A DNA stretch of 56,093 bases from SVQP01 sp045594705 (GCA_045594705.1 JAZNZB010000036.1:1-56093); one strand, 5' to 3'; counted from the stretch's first letter, positions 32,663 through 41,678 are shown. The notes: generated by a model from the sequence alone, not told the origin. Made by a program: numbers and translations.

Positions 32663-33276
32663 CACAGCCCCCGTCGCATGCAGCCGCAGCACAGGTTTGC
32701 ACAAGCAAGAGCGGTGCAAAGATTGCAGCAGTTACAGCCGGTATTGATGCTGGTAGTCTGTCTGCCAAAGGCGTCCGCATTCTGGTCAAAGCGAGATCTT
32801 GCCGCACGGTATTCCGCGTTATGCGGCTCCATACCGCATGCGATATCGAATTCTCGGCATGCATCCACACGTCTGCCCATGCGCACGTACACACAGCCGG
32901 TTAAAAAATGCCACTCGCCGCCGCGCTCCTTTTCGGGTACGGACTGCAAGAGCGTATAGGCGCGCTCGATCGCACCGTTGTTGATCAGATGGCGGATATC
33001 GGTATACAGTGCACTGCCCGTCGGACTACCCTCAGCACGGAAGCCGCCATAGCCATACGACTGGCCGCCACTCTGCTTTTTGCCGCTGCGAATGGCCTGT
33101 ACCTCCTCGTAGGCGGCGTTGATCTCCTTCATCTTCTGCTCCGCACTCGCCTGCAGCTCGGGCTTGCCCGCATATCTGTCGGGGTGATATTTGCGCGCCA
33201 ACGCGCGGTAGGCTTTTTTGATTTCGTCCTCGTCGGCATCCGGACTGATGCCGAGTATCTTATACGGATCATTCAT
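32662..33276 (-). CDS. J-domain protein with Cys-rich tail
   Basis: This 204-residue protein starts with a J domain (1-65) with HPD in ARKYHPDRYAG, which would stimulate an Hsp70. A Gly/Ser/Tyr linker (about 68-90) leads to a TPR-like helical region (about 95-165). The tail has nine Cys in the last 30 residues, in CNCCNLC and CANLCCGC, suggesting metal binding or membrane-proximal modification. It has no DnaJ zinc finger or C-terminal substrate domain, so it is not canonical DnaJ. It overlaps DUF5685 upstream by eight bases. Confidence 0.85.
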   Translation of the reverse strand: MNDPYKILGISPDADEDEIKKAYRALARKYHPDRYAGKPELQASAEQKMKEINAAYEEVQAIRSGKKQSGGQSYGYGGFRAEGSPTGSALYTDIRHLINNGAIERAYTLLQSVPEKERGGEWHFLTGCVYVRMGRRVDACREFDIACGMEPHNAEYRAARSRFDQNADAFGRQTTSINTGCNCCNLCTALACANLCCGCMRRGL

Positions 33277-34177
33277 GCTCCGCGCTCTCCTTTACATTTT
33301 TACATTTCTGACAGTCTTTCGTAGGAAACAGCACCGCTCTTGCCTGCGCGGGCATTCCCAGGCGCAAAATATTATAGATCACGGCCTCCAGATCATCGCG
33401 GCCGTCAAAGTCGATCAGATCGGCCGCCGCCACGGCATCGGCAAGCTCGGCTGTCAACAGCGTATCCAGCGTTTTGCGCATCTCGGCCGAGAGCTCCTCT
33501 TCCCCGTACAGCGCGTAAAGCGCGTTGAATCTTCCCTTCTGCACGTCCTTTTCATAGTCCTCTGCGGCGTCCAGCAGAAACACCCATCTGCCCATGCTGC
33601 TGCCAAGCTCGTGTAAGATCGCGTGCGTTTGTCCCTCTGTGCCACAGGACAGCAAATCTCCCATCATAGTGCCGAACGCATTGGCAGGGATATCCGCCGA
33701 GCCGTTTGCCTCTTTCTCGGCTAAAGCAAAGGCTTGCATGCCGTCCGCGGCAATGCGATCGATCTCGGGCATGCGCCTTTTGGCACGACGGCGCATATGG
33801 GCAAAATACGGCAACGCAAGACGTGCGCGCAAGCGCGCCCATCCGCGCTCGTCCGCAATATCATCCTTGCATTTATGATAAGCCAGCGCGGCCATAATGC
33901 AGGCAACCGTCTCGGTCTCCTCGCAAGGCCTTAACACGTCAGCCTTGGTCAGCGGATGCAAAAAGCAACGCTTCTTTGTAAACTCGGGAGTCGTACCGCG
34001 TGCCGCCATGCGCAAAAGCACCATGGCTGCTGCGTCGTAGCGCAAGGTCAGGCGGGAGCATTGCCCCGTGCATTTGCCCATCTGACGGCATAGCCCGCAA
34101 TACGCGCCGCGATAGCACGCAAATTCGCGGATCTTCAGTTCCGGTTCAAGAATCCGGATATATCCAAACACGCGCAT
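33269..34177 (-). CDS. DUF5685 family protein
   Basis: This 302-residue protein matches the DUF5685 layout. A Cys-rich N-terminus (CYRGAYCGLCRQMG..., residues 21-40) is followed by an all-helical body with an acidic motif KCKDDIADER around residue 105 and a second conserved helix with DYEKDVQKGRFNAL. The first half recalls helical prenyl-synthase-like folds, but no activity is known. It overlaps the J-domain gene by eight bases; this pairing is frequent in Clostridia. A promoter lies at 34202-34230. Confidence 0.82.
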   Translation of the reverse strand: MRVFGYIRILEPELKIREFACYRGAYCGLCRQMGKCTGQCSRLTLRYDAAAMVLLRMAARGTTPEFTKKRCFLHPLTKADVLRPCEETETVACIMAALAYHKCKDDIADERGWARLRARLALPYFAHMRRRAKRRMPEIDRIAADGMQAFALAEKEANGSADIPANAFGTMMGDLLSCGTEGQTHAILHELGSSMGRWVFLLDAAEDYEKDVQKGRFNALYALYGEEELSAEMRKTLDTLLTAELADAVAAADLIDFDGRDDLEAVIYNILRLGMPAQARAVLFPTKDCQKCKNVKESAEHE

Positions 34178-34201
34178 TCCCCCTTTTTACATACTTCCTC
34201 T

Positions 34202-34230
34202 ATGATACCGCATTTTTGTTGGCAAAGCAA
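34202..34230 (-). promoter_or_regulatory. Promoter of the DUF5685 operon
   Basis: On the minus strand TTGCTT (34230-34225), a 17-base spacer and TATCAT (34207-34202), about 25 bases before the start codon. Confidence 0.6.
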
Positions 34231-34289
34231 GACCAATTTGTAAATATTCCCATAACAACCGTTCGACAGTTTGTGACAGTGGCTTGAAT

Positions 34290-34868
34290 TTACAAAAACA
34301 GCTTTCGCATCTGTCTGCCCGCCAGGGCCTGCTCCAGGGCCTGCGGTACAAGCGAGAATTCGGCCACCAAGGAATGCGGCTTGCTGGTGGGATCATCCTG
34401 CCGCACGGGCACGAAAAACACGTTTTTACGGTTGAGCAGCGTGGCGATATTCTGCAGATTTGCCGACATGGCGTCGTTTGACGCAAGTGCCAAAAGCAAC
34501 GGGCGATCCGAGCGCAGATGCGCCTTGGCCGCCATGCAGACCGAGGAATCGGTCACGCCGGCTGCAAGCTTGGCAAGCGTGTTGCCCGTGCAGGGGCAGA
34601 TGACCAGTGCTGAAAGCGGCCGCGCAGGGCCGAGCGGCTCTGCGTCCTTGATTGTGTGAATGATCTCGTTGCCGCATTTGGCCTCCACGCTTTGCCGCAG
34701 TGCGCGCGCTGTGCCGAAGCGAGTATCGGTCTCCCAGACGCGCTCGCTCATAATGGGCACGACGTCGTATCCCTTTTGCAACAGGATATCCATCTGCGCA
34801 AGTGCCTCGGCGTGCGTGCAATACGAGCCGCACAAGGCAAAGCCGACGGTTTGTCTGATCTCACTCAT
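34290..34868 (-). CDS. spoVFB: Dipicolinate synthase subunit B
   Basis: This 192-residue flavoprotein-like subunit makes dipicolinic acid in the mother cell together with SpoVFA. The N-terminus VGFALCGSYCTHAEA and the block VICPCTGNTLAKLAAGVTDS are typical of the Flavoprotein/DpaB family. GGGAGAGGG precedes the ATG, which overlaps the spoVFA stop by four bases. Its presence shows that this organism uses the SpoVF route rather than the EtfA-type replacement of many Clostridium species. Confidence 0.94.
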   Translation of the reverse strand: MSEIRQTVGFALCGSYCTHAEALAQMDILLQKGYDVVPIMSERVWETDTRFGTARALRQSVEAKCGNEIIHTIKDAEPLGPARPLSALVICPCTGNTLAKLAAGVTDSSVCMAAKAHLRSDRPLLLALASNDAMSANLQNIATLLNRKNVFFVPVRQDDPTSKPHSLVAEFSLVPQALEQALAGRQMRKLFL

Positions 34869-35617
34869 ATTCCCTCTCCCCCCTTCAAAGCCTTGACTGT
34901 ATAATCCGCGATCAGCCTGCCTGCCGCGCGCGGTGCGTATTTACCCGGAATGCCCTGCCCGTTGACAACATGCAAGCCGTGCCGCCCGACCGCCTCCATA
35001 TCAAAGCCACCGGGTGCGCTTGCAAGCTCCACAAGCAGCATGCTCTTTTTCATTTGTGAGAGCAGTCCTTCATCAAACAGCACGTGCGGCACGGTATTGC
35101 AAAGCGCGTCGTGACTTGTGATCCCGGGCGGCAGCGTCCCGGAAAAGCATACCGTTTTTGCGCCCAGTGCGCGTGCGCGCGAAAGCACCTCGGGGCGTCT
35201 TGCATATACAGTGGTACGCACGCCGAGCGCACAAAGCATACGGCAAAGGCACTCGGCAATCCTGCCCATGCCCATGATCGCAACGTCCGCGTCATACAGC
35301 GTACCCTCCAGCCCCGCCCCAAGCAGCATGAGTGCGCCCTCGGCGGTGATGCGGGCGTTATCGAATAAAAACGCCTCGTCCTTCATGTAATCGTACGTGC
35401 GCGCGCCACCCTCGGGCAGCATGCCGCCAATCACCGCCAGCCCTCTCTCGCTTGCTTTTTTGATCAGATCACCATGCACCTTGCCCGCATTGACGGGCAA
35501 CAGCAACGCATCACAGTCCGGTGCATCGGCATCCCCTGTGACCTCGTATCCCGCGTCCTGCAGGTACTTGGCGACAAAATCCATTCGTCGGTCACCGCCG
35601 ACTACGTATATTCTCAT
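34865..35617 (-). CDS. spoVFA: Dipicolinate synthase subunit A
   Basis: This 250-residue subunit opens with RIYVVGGDRRMDFVAKYL, the DpaA N-terminal signature. A second Rossmann fold has VAIMGMGRIAECLCRML (about 130-150) for NAD(P) binding. It is somewhat shorter than Bacillus SpoVFA (about 297), mainly in the loops. The start overlaps the cwlD stop by one base (TGATG) and the end overlaps spoVFB, so the three are translated together. Confidence 0.93.
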   Translation of the reverse strand: MRIYVVGGDRRMDFVAKYLQDAGYEVTGDADAPDCDALLLPVNAGKVHGDLIKKASERGLAVIGGMLPEGGARTYDYMKDEAFLFDNARITAEGALMLLGAGLEGTLYDADVAIMGMGRIAECLCRMLCALGVRTTVYARRPEVLSRARALGAKTVCFSGTLPPGITSHDALCNTVPHVLFDEGLLSQMKKSMLLVELASAPGGFDMEAVGRHGLHVVNGQGIPGKYAPRAAGRLIADYTVKALKGGEGI

Positions 35618-36390
35618 CAGTTCATCCTCCCATCGTTGGCATCATTTTCATCATATGCCAATATGCCCCGACAGAGTGCACGCGCAAGCTCTTGCCTGTA
35701 TGAAGCATCTGCGAGTGCCGTGCACTCCATAGGATTGGACAAAAAGCCGCACTCGATCAGCACGGTGGGGTTTTCAAGATGATACAAAAGATAGATGTTA
35801 CTGCCCGCCTGCTTGCTTTGTCTGTGGTTATCGGGCTGCAGAGTGCGCACCACCTCGCCTCGGATGCATTCGGCAAGAACAGCACTGTCCGGGTGGTTGG
35901 TGCCGTACCAGATCTGCAGACCGTGATACTGCTGCTCTGCAAAAGAATTGGCATGAATGCTGATAAAGAGTGCCTCGGGATACTTGTCTCCGATGGCCTG
36001 TCTGGCTGCTAAGTCAAGCACCTTTTTTCTGCCCTTGAAATCGACGTTGCGATCGTAAAGCAGCACGTCCTCGGTGCGCGTCATGATGACCTGTACGCCA
36101 TTTTTTTCAAGCTCAGCAGCAAGCAGCTTGGCGACCTCCAAATTGAGATCCTTTTCCACAAGGCCGCCAACACCCACCGCGCCGCCGTCCTCTCCGCCAT
36201 GTCCTGCGTCAAGGATGACCGTAAATCGCGGCTCTTTTGGGGATTCCGGCTGCGTTTGCTCGGAATCGGGCGAGGCTGCGGGCTGTTCAATCCGCCCTCC
36301 CGAGAGCATAAACAGCCCGACCGTCAGGCAGCAGATCAAGACCGAGCAAAGCAAAAACACAAGCGGCACAAGCAATCTTCTTTTTTTCAT
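35617..36390 (-). CDS. cwlD: N-acetylmuramoyl-L-alanine amidase, CwlD-like
   Basis: This 257-residue enzyme has an N-terminal signal anchor (5-30), an acidic linker and an Amidase_3 domain (about 52-245). The zinc ligands are His in DAGHGGED, Glu in GLVEKDLNLEVA and His in FISIHANS; the catalytic Glu lies in VLIECGFLSN. CwlD in spore formers starts muramic-delta-lactam formation in cortex peptidoglycan. Its place ahead of the dipicolinate genes supports a spore role here. The ATG at 36390 has GGAGGTGTTT upstream; longer starts run into the terminator region at 36457. Confidence 0.88.
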   Translation of the reverse strand: MKKRRLLVPLVFLLCSVLICCLTVGLFMLSGGRIEQPAASPDSEQTQPESPKEPRFTVILDAGHGGEDGGAVGVGGLVEKDLNLEVAKLLAAELEKNGVQVIMTRTEDVLLYDRNVDFKGRKKVLDLAARQAIGDKYPEALFISIHANSFAEQQYHGLQIWYGTNHPDSAVLAECIRGEVVRTLQPDNHRQSKQAGSNIYLLYHLENPTVLIECGFLSNPMECTALADASYRQELARALCRGILAYDENDANDGRMN

Positions 36391-36456
36391 AAACACCTCC
36401 GCGGACAAACTACTCAATACTATGTATGCGCCGCGCAGGGTTTTCATGCAAAAAAA

Positions 36457-36485
36457 GAACACACCGATCACTCGGTGTGTTCTTT
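36457..36485. terminator. Terminator after the acyl carrier protein gene
   Basis: GAACACACCGA (36457-36467) and TCGGTGTGTTC (36472-36482) form a perfect 11-bp stem with loop TCAC, flanked by A6 and TTT. Read on the minus strand it ends in GTTCTTTTTTGC. Confidence 0.88.
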
Positions 36486-36499
36486 GTCGTTGTATCAAA

Positions 36500-36721
36500 T
36501 CAACGATTTTCCAGGTAGTTAACAACGTCGCCAACAGTCACGAACTTGTGAATGTCCTCGTCGTCGATCTCGATGTCAAACTTCTCCTCGCAAAGCATAA
36601 CCAGGTCAGCAAGCTCAATGGAGTTGATGCCCAGATCCTTGATCAGTTCCGCGTCCATGGTGATCTCGTCAGCATCGATCTGCAGCTCTTCCACGAACAG
36701 GTTCTTCAGCTTTTCAAACAT
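36500..36721 (-). CDS. Acyl carrier protein
   Basis: This 73-residue ACP has acidic helices and the phosphopantetheine Ser in LGINSIELADLV. The usual DSL is replaced by NSI, a variant seen in clostridial ACPs. It should carry acyl chains for fatty acid synthesis or a specialised pathway. The ATG at 36721 follows GGAGG by eight bases; a consensus promoter lies at 36790-36818. It is monocistronic, bounded by its own promoter and terminator. Confidence 0.93.
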   Translation of the reverse strand: MFEKLKNLFVEELQIDADEITMDAELIKDLGINSIELADLVMLCEEKFDIEIDDEDIHKFVTVGDVVNYLENR

Positions 36722-36789
36722 AATATATTCCTCCGAATATTTTTTCGATATTTCATGCATGCAACCTCTCTGCATGTTACACAAGCATC

Positions 36790-36818
36790 ATTATATATGA
36801 TTTTCCGTAATTTGTCAA
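36790..36818 (-). promoter_or_regulatory. Promoter of the acyl carrier protein gene
   Basis: On the minus strand TTGACA (36818-36813), 17 bases and TATAAT (36795-36790); both hexamers are consensus. Confidence 0.88.
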
Positions 36819-36846
36819 GGTAATTTTTGAATTTCATGGTTTTGCA

Positions 36847-36875
36847 TTGACTTATTTAGCATTTTAGGGTAAAAT
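36847..36875 (+). promoter_or_regulatory. Promoter of comEC
   Basis: TTGACT (36847-36852), a 17-base spacer and TAAAAT (36870-36875), about 35 bases before the start. Confidence 0.65.
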
Positions 36876-36909
36876 TAAGATGAAATCTACATAAAAAAGC
36901 GAGAATATA

Positions 36910-39240
36910 ATGGCTATTTTGAAAAATCGACCGTTGTTTTCTGCATGTCTGTTGTATATTATATGCGTCTTTTGTGCGCGTTTTGCCTCCCCTGCCGTAA
37001 AAATTTCGGCAATTGGTGCGGGGGCTTTGTTGGTTTTGCTCTGCACGCTGCTCTCGCTTGGAAAAAAGATCTCCAAAAAGCTTGCCATGCGTATCGTGAT
37101 CGGCCTTTTGTGCGCGTCTGTCGCCTTTGCAAGCGCGTATCTGGCATTTGACTTCGGGCAGCAGAAATACAAAGAGATCGCCGCAAAGGAAAGCTGCACG
37201 ATCAATGCCACCGTGACCGAGCGATACGGTGCGGACGGCATGACCGTATACCGTATCCGCGTGCAACAGCTTGACGGACAGAGGCAGAGCTTTGACGCGG
37301 AGCTTGTTTGCAATTTCAATGCGAGCCTGCAGTTGGGAGACAAATTCACAGCAACCGCCGCGCCCTCTGCCTACGATCAGATCAATTCCCTGTACGCAAA
37401 CGAGCATTACGCGCTTGCCCAAGGTCTGCGATTGCAATTCTCTACAGGCGAGGAGTGGCAGATCGAGCAGGTCGAAGAGCATTCGCACCTGCCCGTAGTG
37501 GCACTGCATAAGCTCAACAACACCTTGTGTCGCAAGCTTCTGAATCTTTGTGAAGACCAAAGCGGCGGCCTTGCCTGCGCACTGCTGCTTGGCAACAAGG
37601 GATTTTTAGAGGGTACGCTTGCGCGCGATTTTGAGCGTGCGGGTGCTTCACACATGCTGGCGCTTTCGGGCATGCACGTCTCGATCCTGATCGGTTCACT
37701 CGGAATGCTGCTTTGCAAGCTGCGCGTGCACCGCAAGGCGCGCGCCGTGCTGCTGGTGGCAGCCTCGGTCGGATACTTGCTGCTGACCGGTATGTCGGTC
37801 TCGGCTCTGCGTGCCGTAGCCATGATGTGCACTCTGCAGCTTTCTTATCTGCTGGCATCCGACAACGACACACTGACCTCTCTCGGTCTTGTAGGTGCGA
37901 TCATTTTGCTGCTTGATCCCTTTTCCGCCTGCGACACCGGCTTTATCCTCTCCTTCCTTGCCACGTTTGGCATCGTGGTGCTGGTGCCGCCCTTGCATAC
38001 TTACTTAAGAGAGCGAAGCGACGCCCTCTGCAAGCCTCCGCACGCCAAGGCCAAGCGCATATTGGCAAGCGGCACGACTGCTGTGCTTGAAACCTTGCTG
38101 ATCGGTGTGATCGCTACGTTTTCGATCATGGTGCCCTCTTGCTTTTTGATCGGCCACGTGTCGGCATTCTCTCCCCTGACAACGCTTTTGCTCTCGCCCG
38201 CCGTCTCTGCCATGCTGGTGCTGGGCGCGGGTGCGCTGATCTTTTCCCCCATCCCACCCGTTGCCAATATCTTCGGCACGTTGATCCGTCTGCTTTACGC
38301 ACTGATGCTGCCTTACATTGAGGGCATCTCTGCCGTGGACGGTGCGCTGATTCCGCTCACGCACTCAACCGTGCAAGTCCTGTCCATTCTGTTTTGCTGC
38401 ATGATGCTGCTTCTTCTGATCCTGCCGCTGCGCAAAAAGCTGCTGCTCTCGCTGCCGCCCATTCTGCTGGCCTGCTCGCTTTGCATCTTTTTCCCTGTCA
38501 ATACGGCAATGGAACAAAACCGCCTGCATGCGGCCTACACGCATCCATCATCGGTCTCCGAGGCCATTGTCGCAACGGACGGCTACCGCGCTTATATCTG
38601 CGATCTCTCCGCGGGCATCGGCAGCTCGCTGGGACACGCAACCTATGCCGCCTCGGGGCTGCATGCGACCGAGATCGGGGCTTTGCTCTTAACCGATTAT
38701 CATACGCCGCAAGGTGCCCATCTGACAAAGCTGCTTTGCTCATATAAAACCGATCTGATCTATATGCCCGCCACAACAGATGAAGAGGACCTTGCCGTGC
38801 AAGCAGGGCTTTGCGAGATTGCCGAGCAATACGGCGCAGAGATCGTGACGTACGAATACGGAAGCGCGATCGAGTGGTTTGAGGACACTTGGCTGACCGT
38901 ACACCGCACCGAGCTTTCCCGCTCCGAGCAGCCCGTGCTTGTTATCACGCTTCAAAAGGATGACGCAATTCTGAGCACGGTCTGCGCGTCTGCCGCTTAC
39001 GGCGAGCTTGCCGATCAGATGGCTGACGCGGTCCGCGATGCCGATGCCATCGTCATTCCCGAGCGAGGCCCAAAGCCGCGGCTGACTTATGCGCTTGACG
39101 GCTGTCAGGATGCGGACGTGGTGTTTGCCACGCGCGAGCTTGCTGCGTTTTGTGATCCGCAGAGTCTTGCGGACGCACGCAGCATGACCGTTTGCCCCGA
39201 AATCGTATATTTCACTCTTGCAAGCAAGGACGATCCGTGA
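36910..39240 (+). CDS. comEC: ComEC/Rec2 DNA-uptake channel with degenerate C-terminal domain
   Basis: This 776-residue membrane protein has N-terminal helices (about 8-85), an OB-like DUF4131 region (about 95-195) and a competence domain (about 215-540) with ALLLGNKGFL and ASHMLALSGMHVSIL, the family hallmark. The C-terminal 230 residues correspond to the metallo-beta-lactamase-like domain, but the HxHxDH nuclease motif is absent: the matching stretch reads LTDYHTPQGAHLTKLL. It may still be a DNA channel without nuclease activity. The RBS is weak (AAGCGAG). Confidence 0.9.
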   Translation: MAILKNRPLFSACLLYIICVFCARFASPAVKISAIGAGALLVLLCTLLSLGKKISKKLAMRIVIGLLCASVAFASAYLAFDFGQQKYKEIAAKESCTINATVTERYGADGMTVYRIRVQQLDGQRQSFDAELVCNFNASLQLGDKFTATAAPSAYDQINSLYANEHYALAQGLRLQFSTGEEWQIEQVEEHSHLPVVALHKLNNTLCRKLLNLCEDQSGGLACALLLGNKGFLEGTLARDFERAGASHMLALSGMHVSILIGSLGMLLCKLRVHRKARAVLLVAASVGYLLLTGMSVSALRAVAMMCTLQLSYLLASDNDTLTSLGLVGAIILLLDPFSACDTGFILSFLATFGIVVLVPPLHTYLRERSDALCKPPHAKAKRILASGTTAVLETLLIGVIATFSIMVPSCFLIGHVSAFSPLTTLLLSPAVSAMLVLGAGALIFSPIPPVANIFGTLIRLLYALMLPYIEGISAVDGALIPLTHSTVQVLSILFCCMMLLLLILPLRKKLLLSLPPILLACSLCIFFPVNTAMEQNRLHAAYTHPSSVSEAIVATDGYRAYICDLSAGIGSSLGHATYAASGLHATEIGALLLTDYHTPQGAHLTKLLCSYKTDLIYMPATTDEEDLAVQAGLCEIAEQYGAEIVTYEYGSAIEWFEDTWLTVHRTELSRSEQPVLVITLQKDDAILSTVCASAAYGELADQMADAVRDADAIVIPERGPKPRLTYALDGCQDADVVFATRELAAFCDPQSLADARSMTVCPEIVYFTLASKDDP

Positions 39241-39246
39241 TATAAT
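39218..39246 (+). promoter_or_regulatory. radA promoter overlapping the comEC end
   Basis: TTGCAA (39218-39223), a 17-base spacer and TATAAT (39241-39246). The -35 lies in the last comEC codons and the -10 directly follows the stop. Confidence 0.8.
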
Positions 39247-39274
39247 ATAAGTATCAATTGAAAGGTACAGAACA

Positions 39275-40684
39275 ATGAAAGGCTTAAAAACCGTTTACAT
39301 ATGTGAAGAATGCTCCTACCGCTCCCCCAAGTGGATGGGCAAGTGCCCCTCCTGCGGTGCGTGGAACACCTTTATCGAGGATGTGATCGACACCCAGGGC
39401 ACAGAGGCATCTGCCGCGGCCAAGCGCAATAGTGCGCTTGCCATGAGCGGAGATCACCACGCCGTGCGCTTTGACGAGCTGGCACTTCCCACGCACATCC
39501 GCTACAACACGGGGCTTGACGAGCTTGACCGCGTGCTGGGCGGTGGCTTGGTGCTTGGCGAGGTGGTGCTGCTCTCGGGCGAGCCCGGCATTGGCAAATC
39601 CACACTGCTCTTGCAGATCTCGCAGGCACTGGGGCAAAACCGCAAGGTGCTCTACGTCTCGGGCGAGGAATCGGGCGGACAGCTCAAGCTGCGCGCCGAT
39701 CGCCTTGGCGTCAACTGTGACAATCTCTACGTGCTGACCGAGACCAACATCGACAGCATTCTGCGCGAGACCGACAAGCTCTCGCCCGAAATTCTGATCG
39801 TGGACTCGATCCAGACCGTATGGTCGGATAAGATCAGCTCCGCACCCGGCAGCATTGCGCAGGTGCGCGAGAACGCCATGGCGTTTATCGGCAAGGCCAA
39901 GGGCCAGGGCGTTTCGGTATTCCTGGTCGGCCACGTCAACAAGGAAGGCAGCATTGCAGGTCCAAAGATTTTAGAGCACATGGTGGACGCCGTGCTTTGC
40001 TTTGAGGGCGAAAAGCAGCAGTCCTACCGCATCATCCGCGCTACCAAAAACAGATATGGCTCGACCAACGAGATCGGCGTGTTTGAAATGACCGACAAGG
40101 GACTTGAAGAGGTCACCAACCCCTCGGAGATGCTGCTCTCGGGCAGACCCAAGGGCGTTTCGGGCAGCGCGGCCGTTTGCACCGTGCAGGGCACGCGCCC
40201 CTTAATTGCCGAGGTGCAGGCACTTGTTTCACAGACCTACTTCCCCTCCCCCCGCCGCGTAGCCAACGGCATTGACTACAACAGACTCTGCCTGATAATT
40301 GACGTGCTGGAAAAGCGCATGGGGCTGAAATTCTATCAGAATGACGTTTATACCAACGTCGTGGGCGGACTGCGCCTGGACGAGACCGCTACCGATCTTT
40401 CGGTCGCGCTGGCACTGCTCTCCTCGCTGCTTGATCGCGTCGTGCCCGAGGGCATGATCGCCGTGGGTGAGATCGGACTCTCCGGAGAGGTGCGTGCCGT
40501 CTCGCACGTGGAAAACCGCGTCAAGGAGGCCGCAAGATTGGGCTTTACCACCGCGGTCATTCCCTACCGCAACGTGGAAAAGCGTCCGTTTGACTGCCCC
40601 GGCATCAAGATCCACGCCATCCGCTCTATCTTTGAGCTGCCAAGCCTCCTTACAAGCGTCAAAGAGGACGAGCAGGAGTTTTGA
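39275..40684 (+). CDS. radA: DNA repair protein RadA
   Basis: This 469-residue RecA-like ATPase helps branch migration in recombination repair. It opens with a C4 zinc finger (CEECSYRSPKWMGKCPSC, 10-27). The ATPase core has Walker A GEPGIGKST, Walker B EILIVDSIQ and the RadA motif KNRYGSTNE (normally KNRFG). A C-terminal Lon-like domain follows (about 300-460). AAAGG lies nine bases before the ATG and a strong promoter at 39218-39246. It may also be read through from comEC. Confidence 0.96.
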   Translation: MKGLKTVYICEECSYRSPKWMGKCPSCGAWNTFIEDVIDTQGTEASAAAKRNSALAMSGDHHAVRFDELALPTHIRYNTGLDELDRVLGGGLVLGEVVLLSGEPGIGKSTLLLQISQALGQNRKVLYVSGEESGGQLKLRADRLGVNCDNLYVLTETNIDSILRETDKLSPEILIVDSIQTVWSDKISSAPGSIAQVRENAMAFIGKAKGQGVSVFLVGHVNKEGSIAGPKILEHMVDAVLCFEGEKQQSYRIIRATKNRYGSTNEIGVFEMTDKGLEEVTNPSEMLLSGRPKGVSGSAAVCTVQGTRPLIAEVQALVSQTYFPSPRRVANGIDYNRLCLIIDVLEKRMGLKFYQNDVYTNVVGGLRLDETATDLSVALALLSSLLDRVVPEGMIAVGEIGLSGEVRAVSHVENRVKEAARLGFTTAVIPYRNVEKRPFDCPGIKIHAIRSIFELPSLLTSVKEDEQEF

Positions 40685-40984
40685 GAATAACGAGTGAAGG
40701 ATTGTAGAAAAAAAGCCGCCTGTTTTCTCTGCCGATTTGTGTTATAATGAGGCTAGAAAAGCCTCGCCCTTCGGGAGAGGTGGCGGCGTAGCCGAGGGAG
40801 AGGGTTAGATGATGGATTGAAATGACCTCTCACCCGCCATCGCGGGAGCTCTCCCAGAGGGAGAGCCTTAGGAAGCGCTCAACCTTAGGGGTATGGGCTT
40901 TGCCCGAAGCCTTTTGTAATACAAAGGCAAAACTGGCGATAAAACAGAACAATAAATATGGATTTGATAAAGGAGGCTTTCAAA
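40685..40984. other. Intergenic gap with a composite repeat
   Basis: A TATAAT at 40743 lacks a convincing -35. The repeat pair at 40758-40870 fills the middle. The last 60 bases lead into the lipoprotein gene with GGAGG at its start. No coding sequence is evident. Confidence 0.5.
40758..40870. repeat. Composite GGGAGAGGTGGC repeat, facing copies
   Basis: A forward unit, AGCCTCGCCCTTCGGGAGAG and then GTGGCGGCGTAGCCGAGGGA (40760-40807), faces an inverted relative (40825-40870) ending CCAGAGGGAGAGCCTTA. The same GGGAGAGG-GTGGC and GCGAAGCG vocabulary occurs at 49181-49317 and 49409-49553. Confidence 0.65.
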
Positions 40985-41650
40985 GTGAAAAAACTTATAG
41001 CATTTATTTTATCGATGACATTCATGCTGGCATTGGCGGGTTGCTCTTCGGATAGAAGAACAGAGGCAAGTACTTCAAATGAAACCAACAACCCAAGCAA
41101 AAACATACAGAGCGAAACAGGCTATTTTATTCCGGATTATAATACGACGAACAATCTTCACTGTGATGAATTTCTGGAAAATTTGAAAAGAGATGGATAC
41201 ATCCGTGGCGGTGAAAAGGATGATAACTACAACACGGATAACATTACCCGAACTGTGAACATTACCCCCAAAAGCATTTCTGATGAAACATCTGATATTG
41301 AAGTATTTTGGGTGAGTGACGCACATTGCTTTTTGATGGTAAATCATACGATTTACAGATATGATACTATTGGTGGATATCACCATCAATTATGCTTGTG
41401 GGATTATGACAACAACGGCACAAAAGACCTTGTGTCCTATAACACATCGGGTTCTGGTCTGTCTTATATGAGTGTCGATATTTTTGACTTGGCTTCTTTT
41501 GAACAAATTCAAGTTATATCAAGGATGATATTGAACGAACCAATATTTTCCTTTGAATGTAAAAACGGAGCGATATACATTGATGGCGAAGAACTGACCT
41601 ACAGCAATGGAAGTTTCCATTGCAATTCATTCAACAAAGATGCACAGTAA
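40985..41650 (+). CDS. Hypothetical lipoprotein
   Basis: This 221-residue protein starts at GTG (40985), supported by GGAGG eight bases upstream; the result is an ideal lipoprotein signal, MKKLIAFILSMTFMLALAGC, with Cys20. The mature part is Asn/Thr/Asp-rich, with a beta-rich C-terminal half (WDYDNNGTKDLVSYNTSGSG) that has Ca-binding-like Asp/Asn turns reminiscent of VCBS/FG-GAP folds. I cannot name a family. The gene is AT-richer than its neighbours, which suggests acquisition. A terminator follows at 41679. Confidence 0.75.
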   Translation: MKKLIAFILSMTFMLALAGCSSDRRTEASTSNETNNPSKNIQSETGYFIPDYNTTNNLHCDEFLENLKRDGYIRGGEKDDNYNTDNITRTVNITPKSISDETSDIEVFWVSDAHCFLMVNHTIYRYDTIGGYHHQLCLWDYDNNGTKDLVSYNTSGSGLSYMSVDIFDLASFEQIQVISRMILNEPIFSFECKNGAIYIDGEELTYSNGSFHCNSFNKDAQ

Positions 41651-41678
41651 AATTTCAATTTGTCGAACAGAATAAAAC

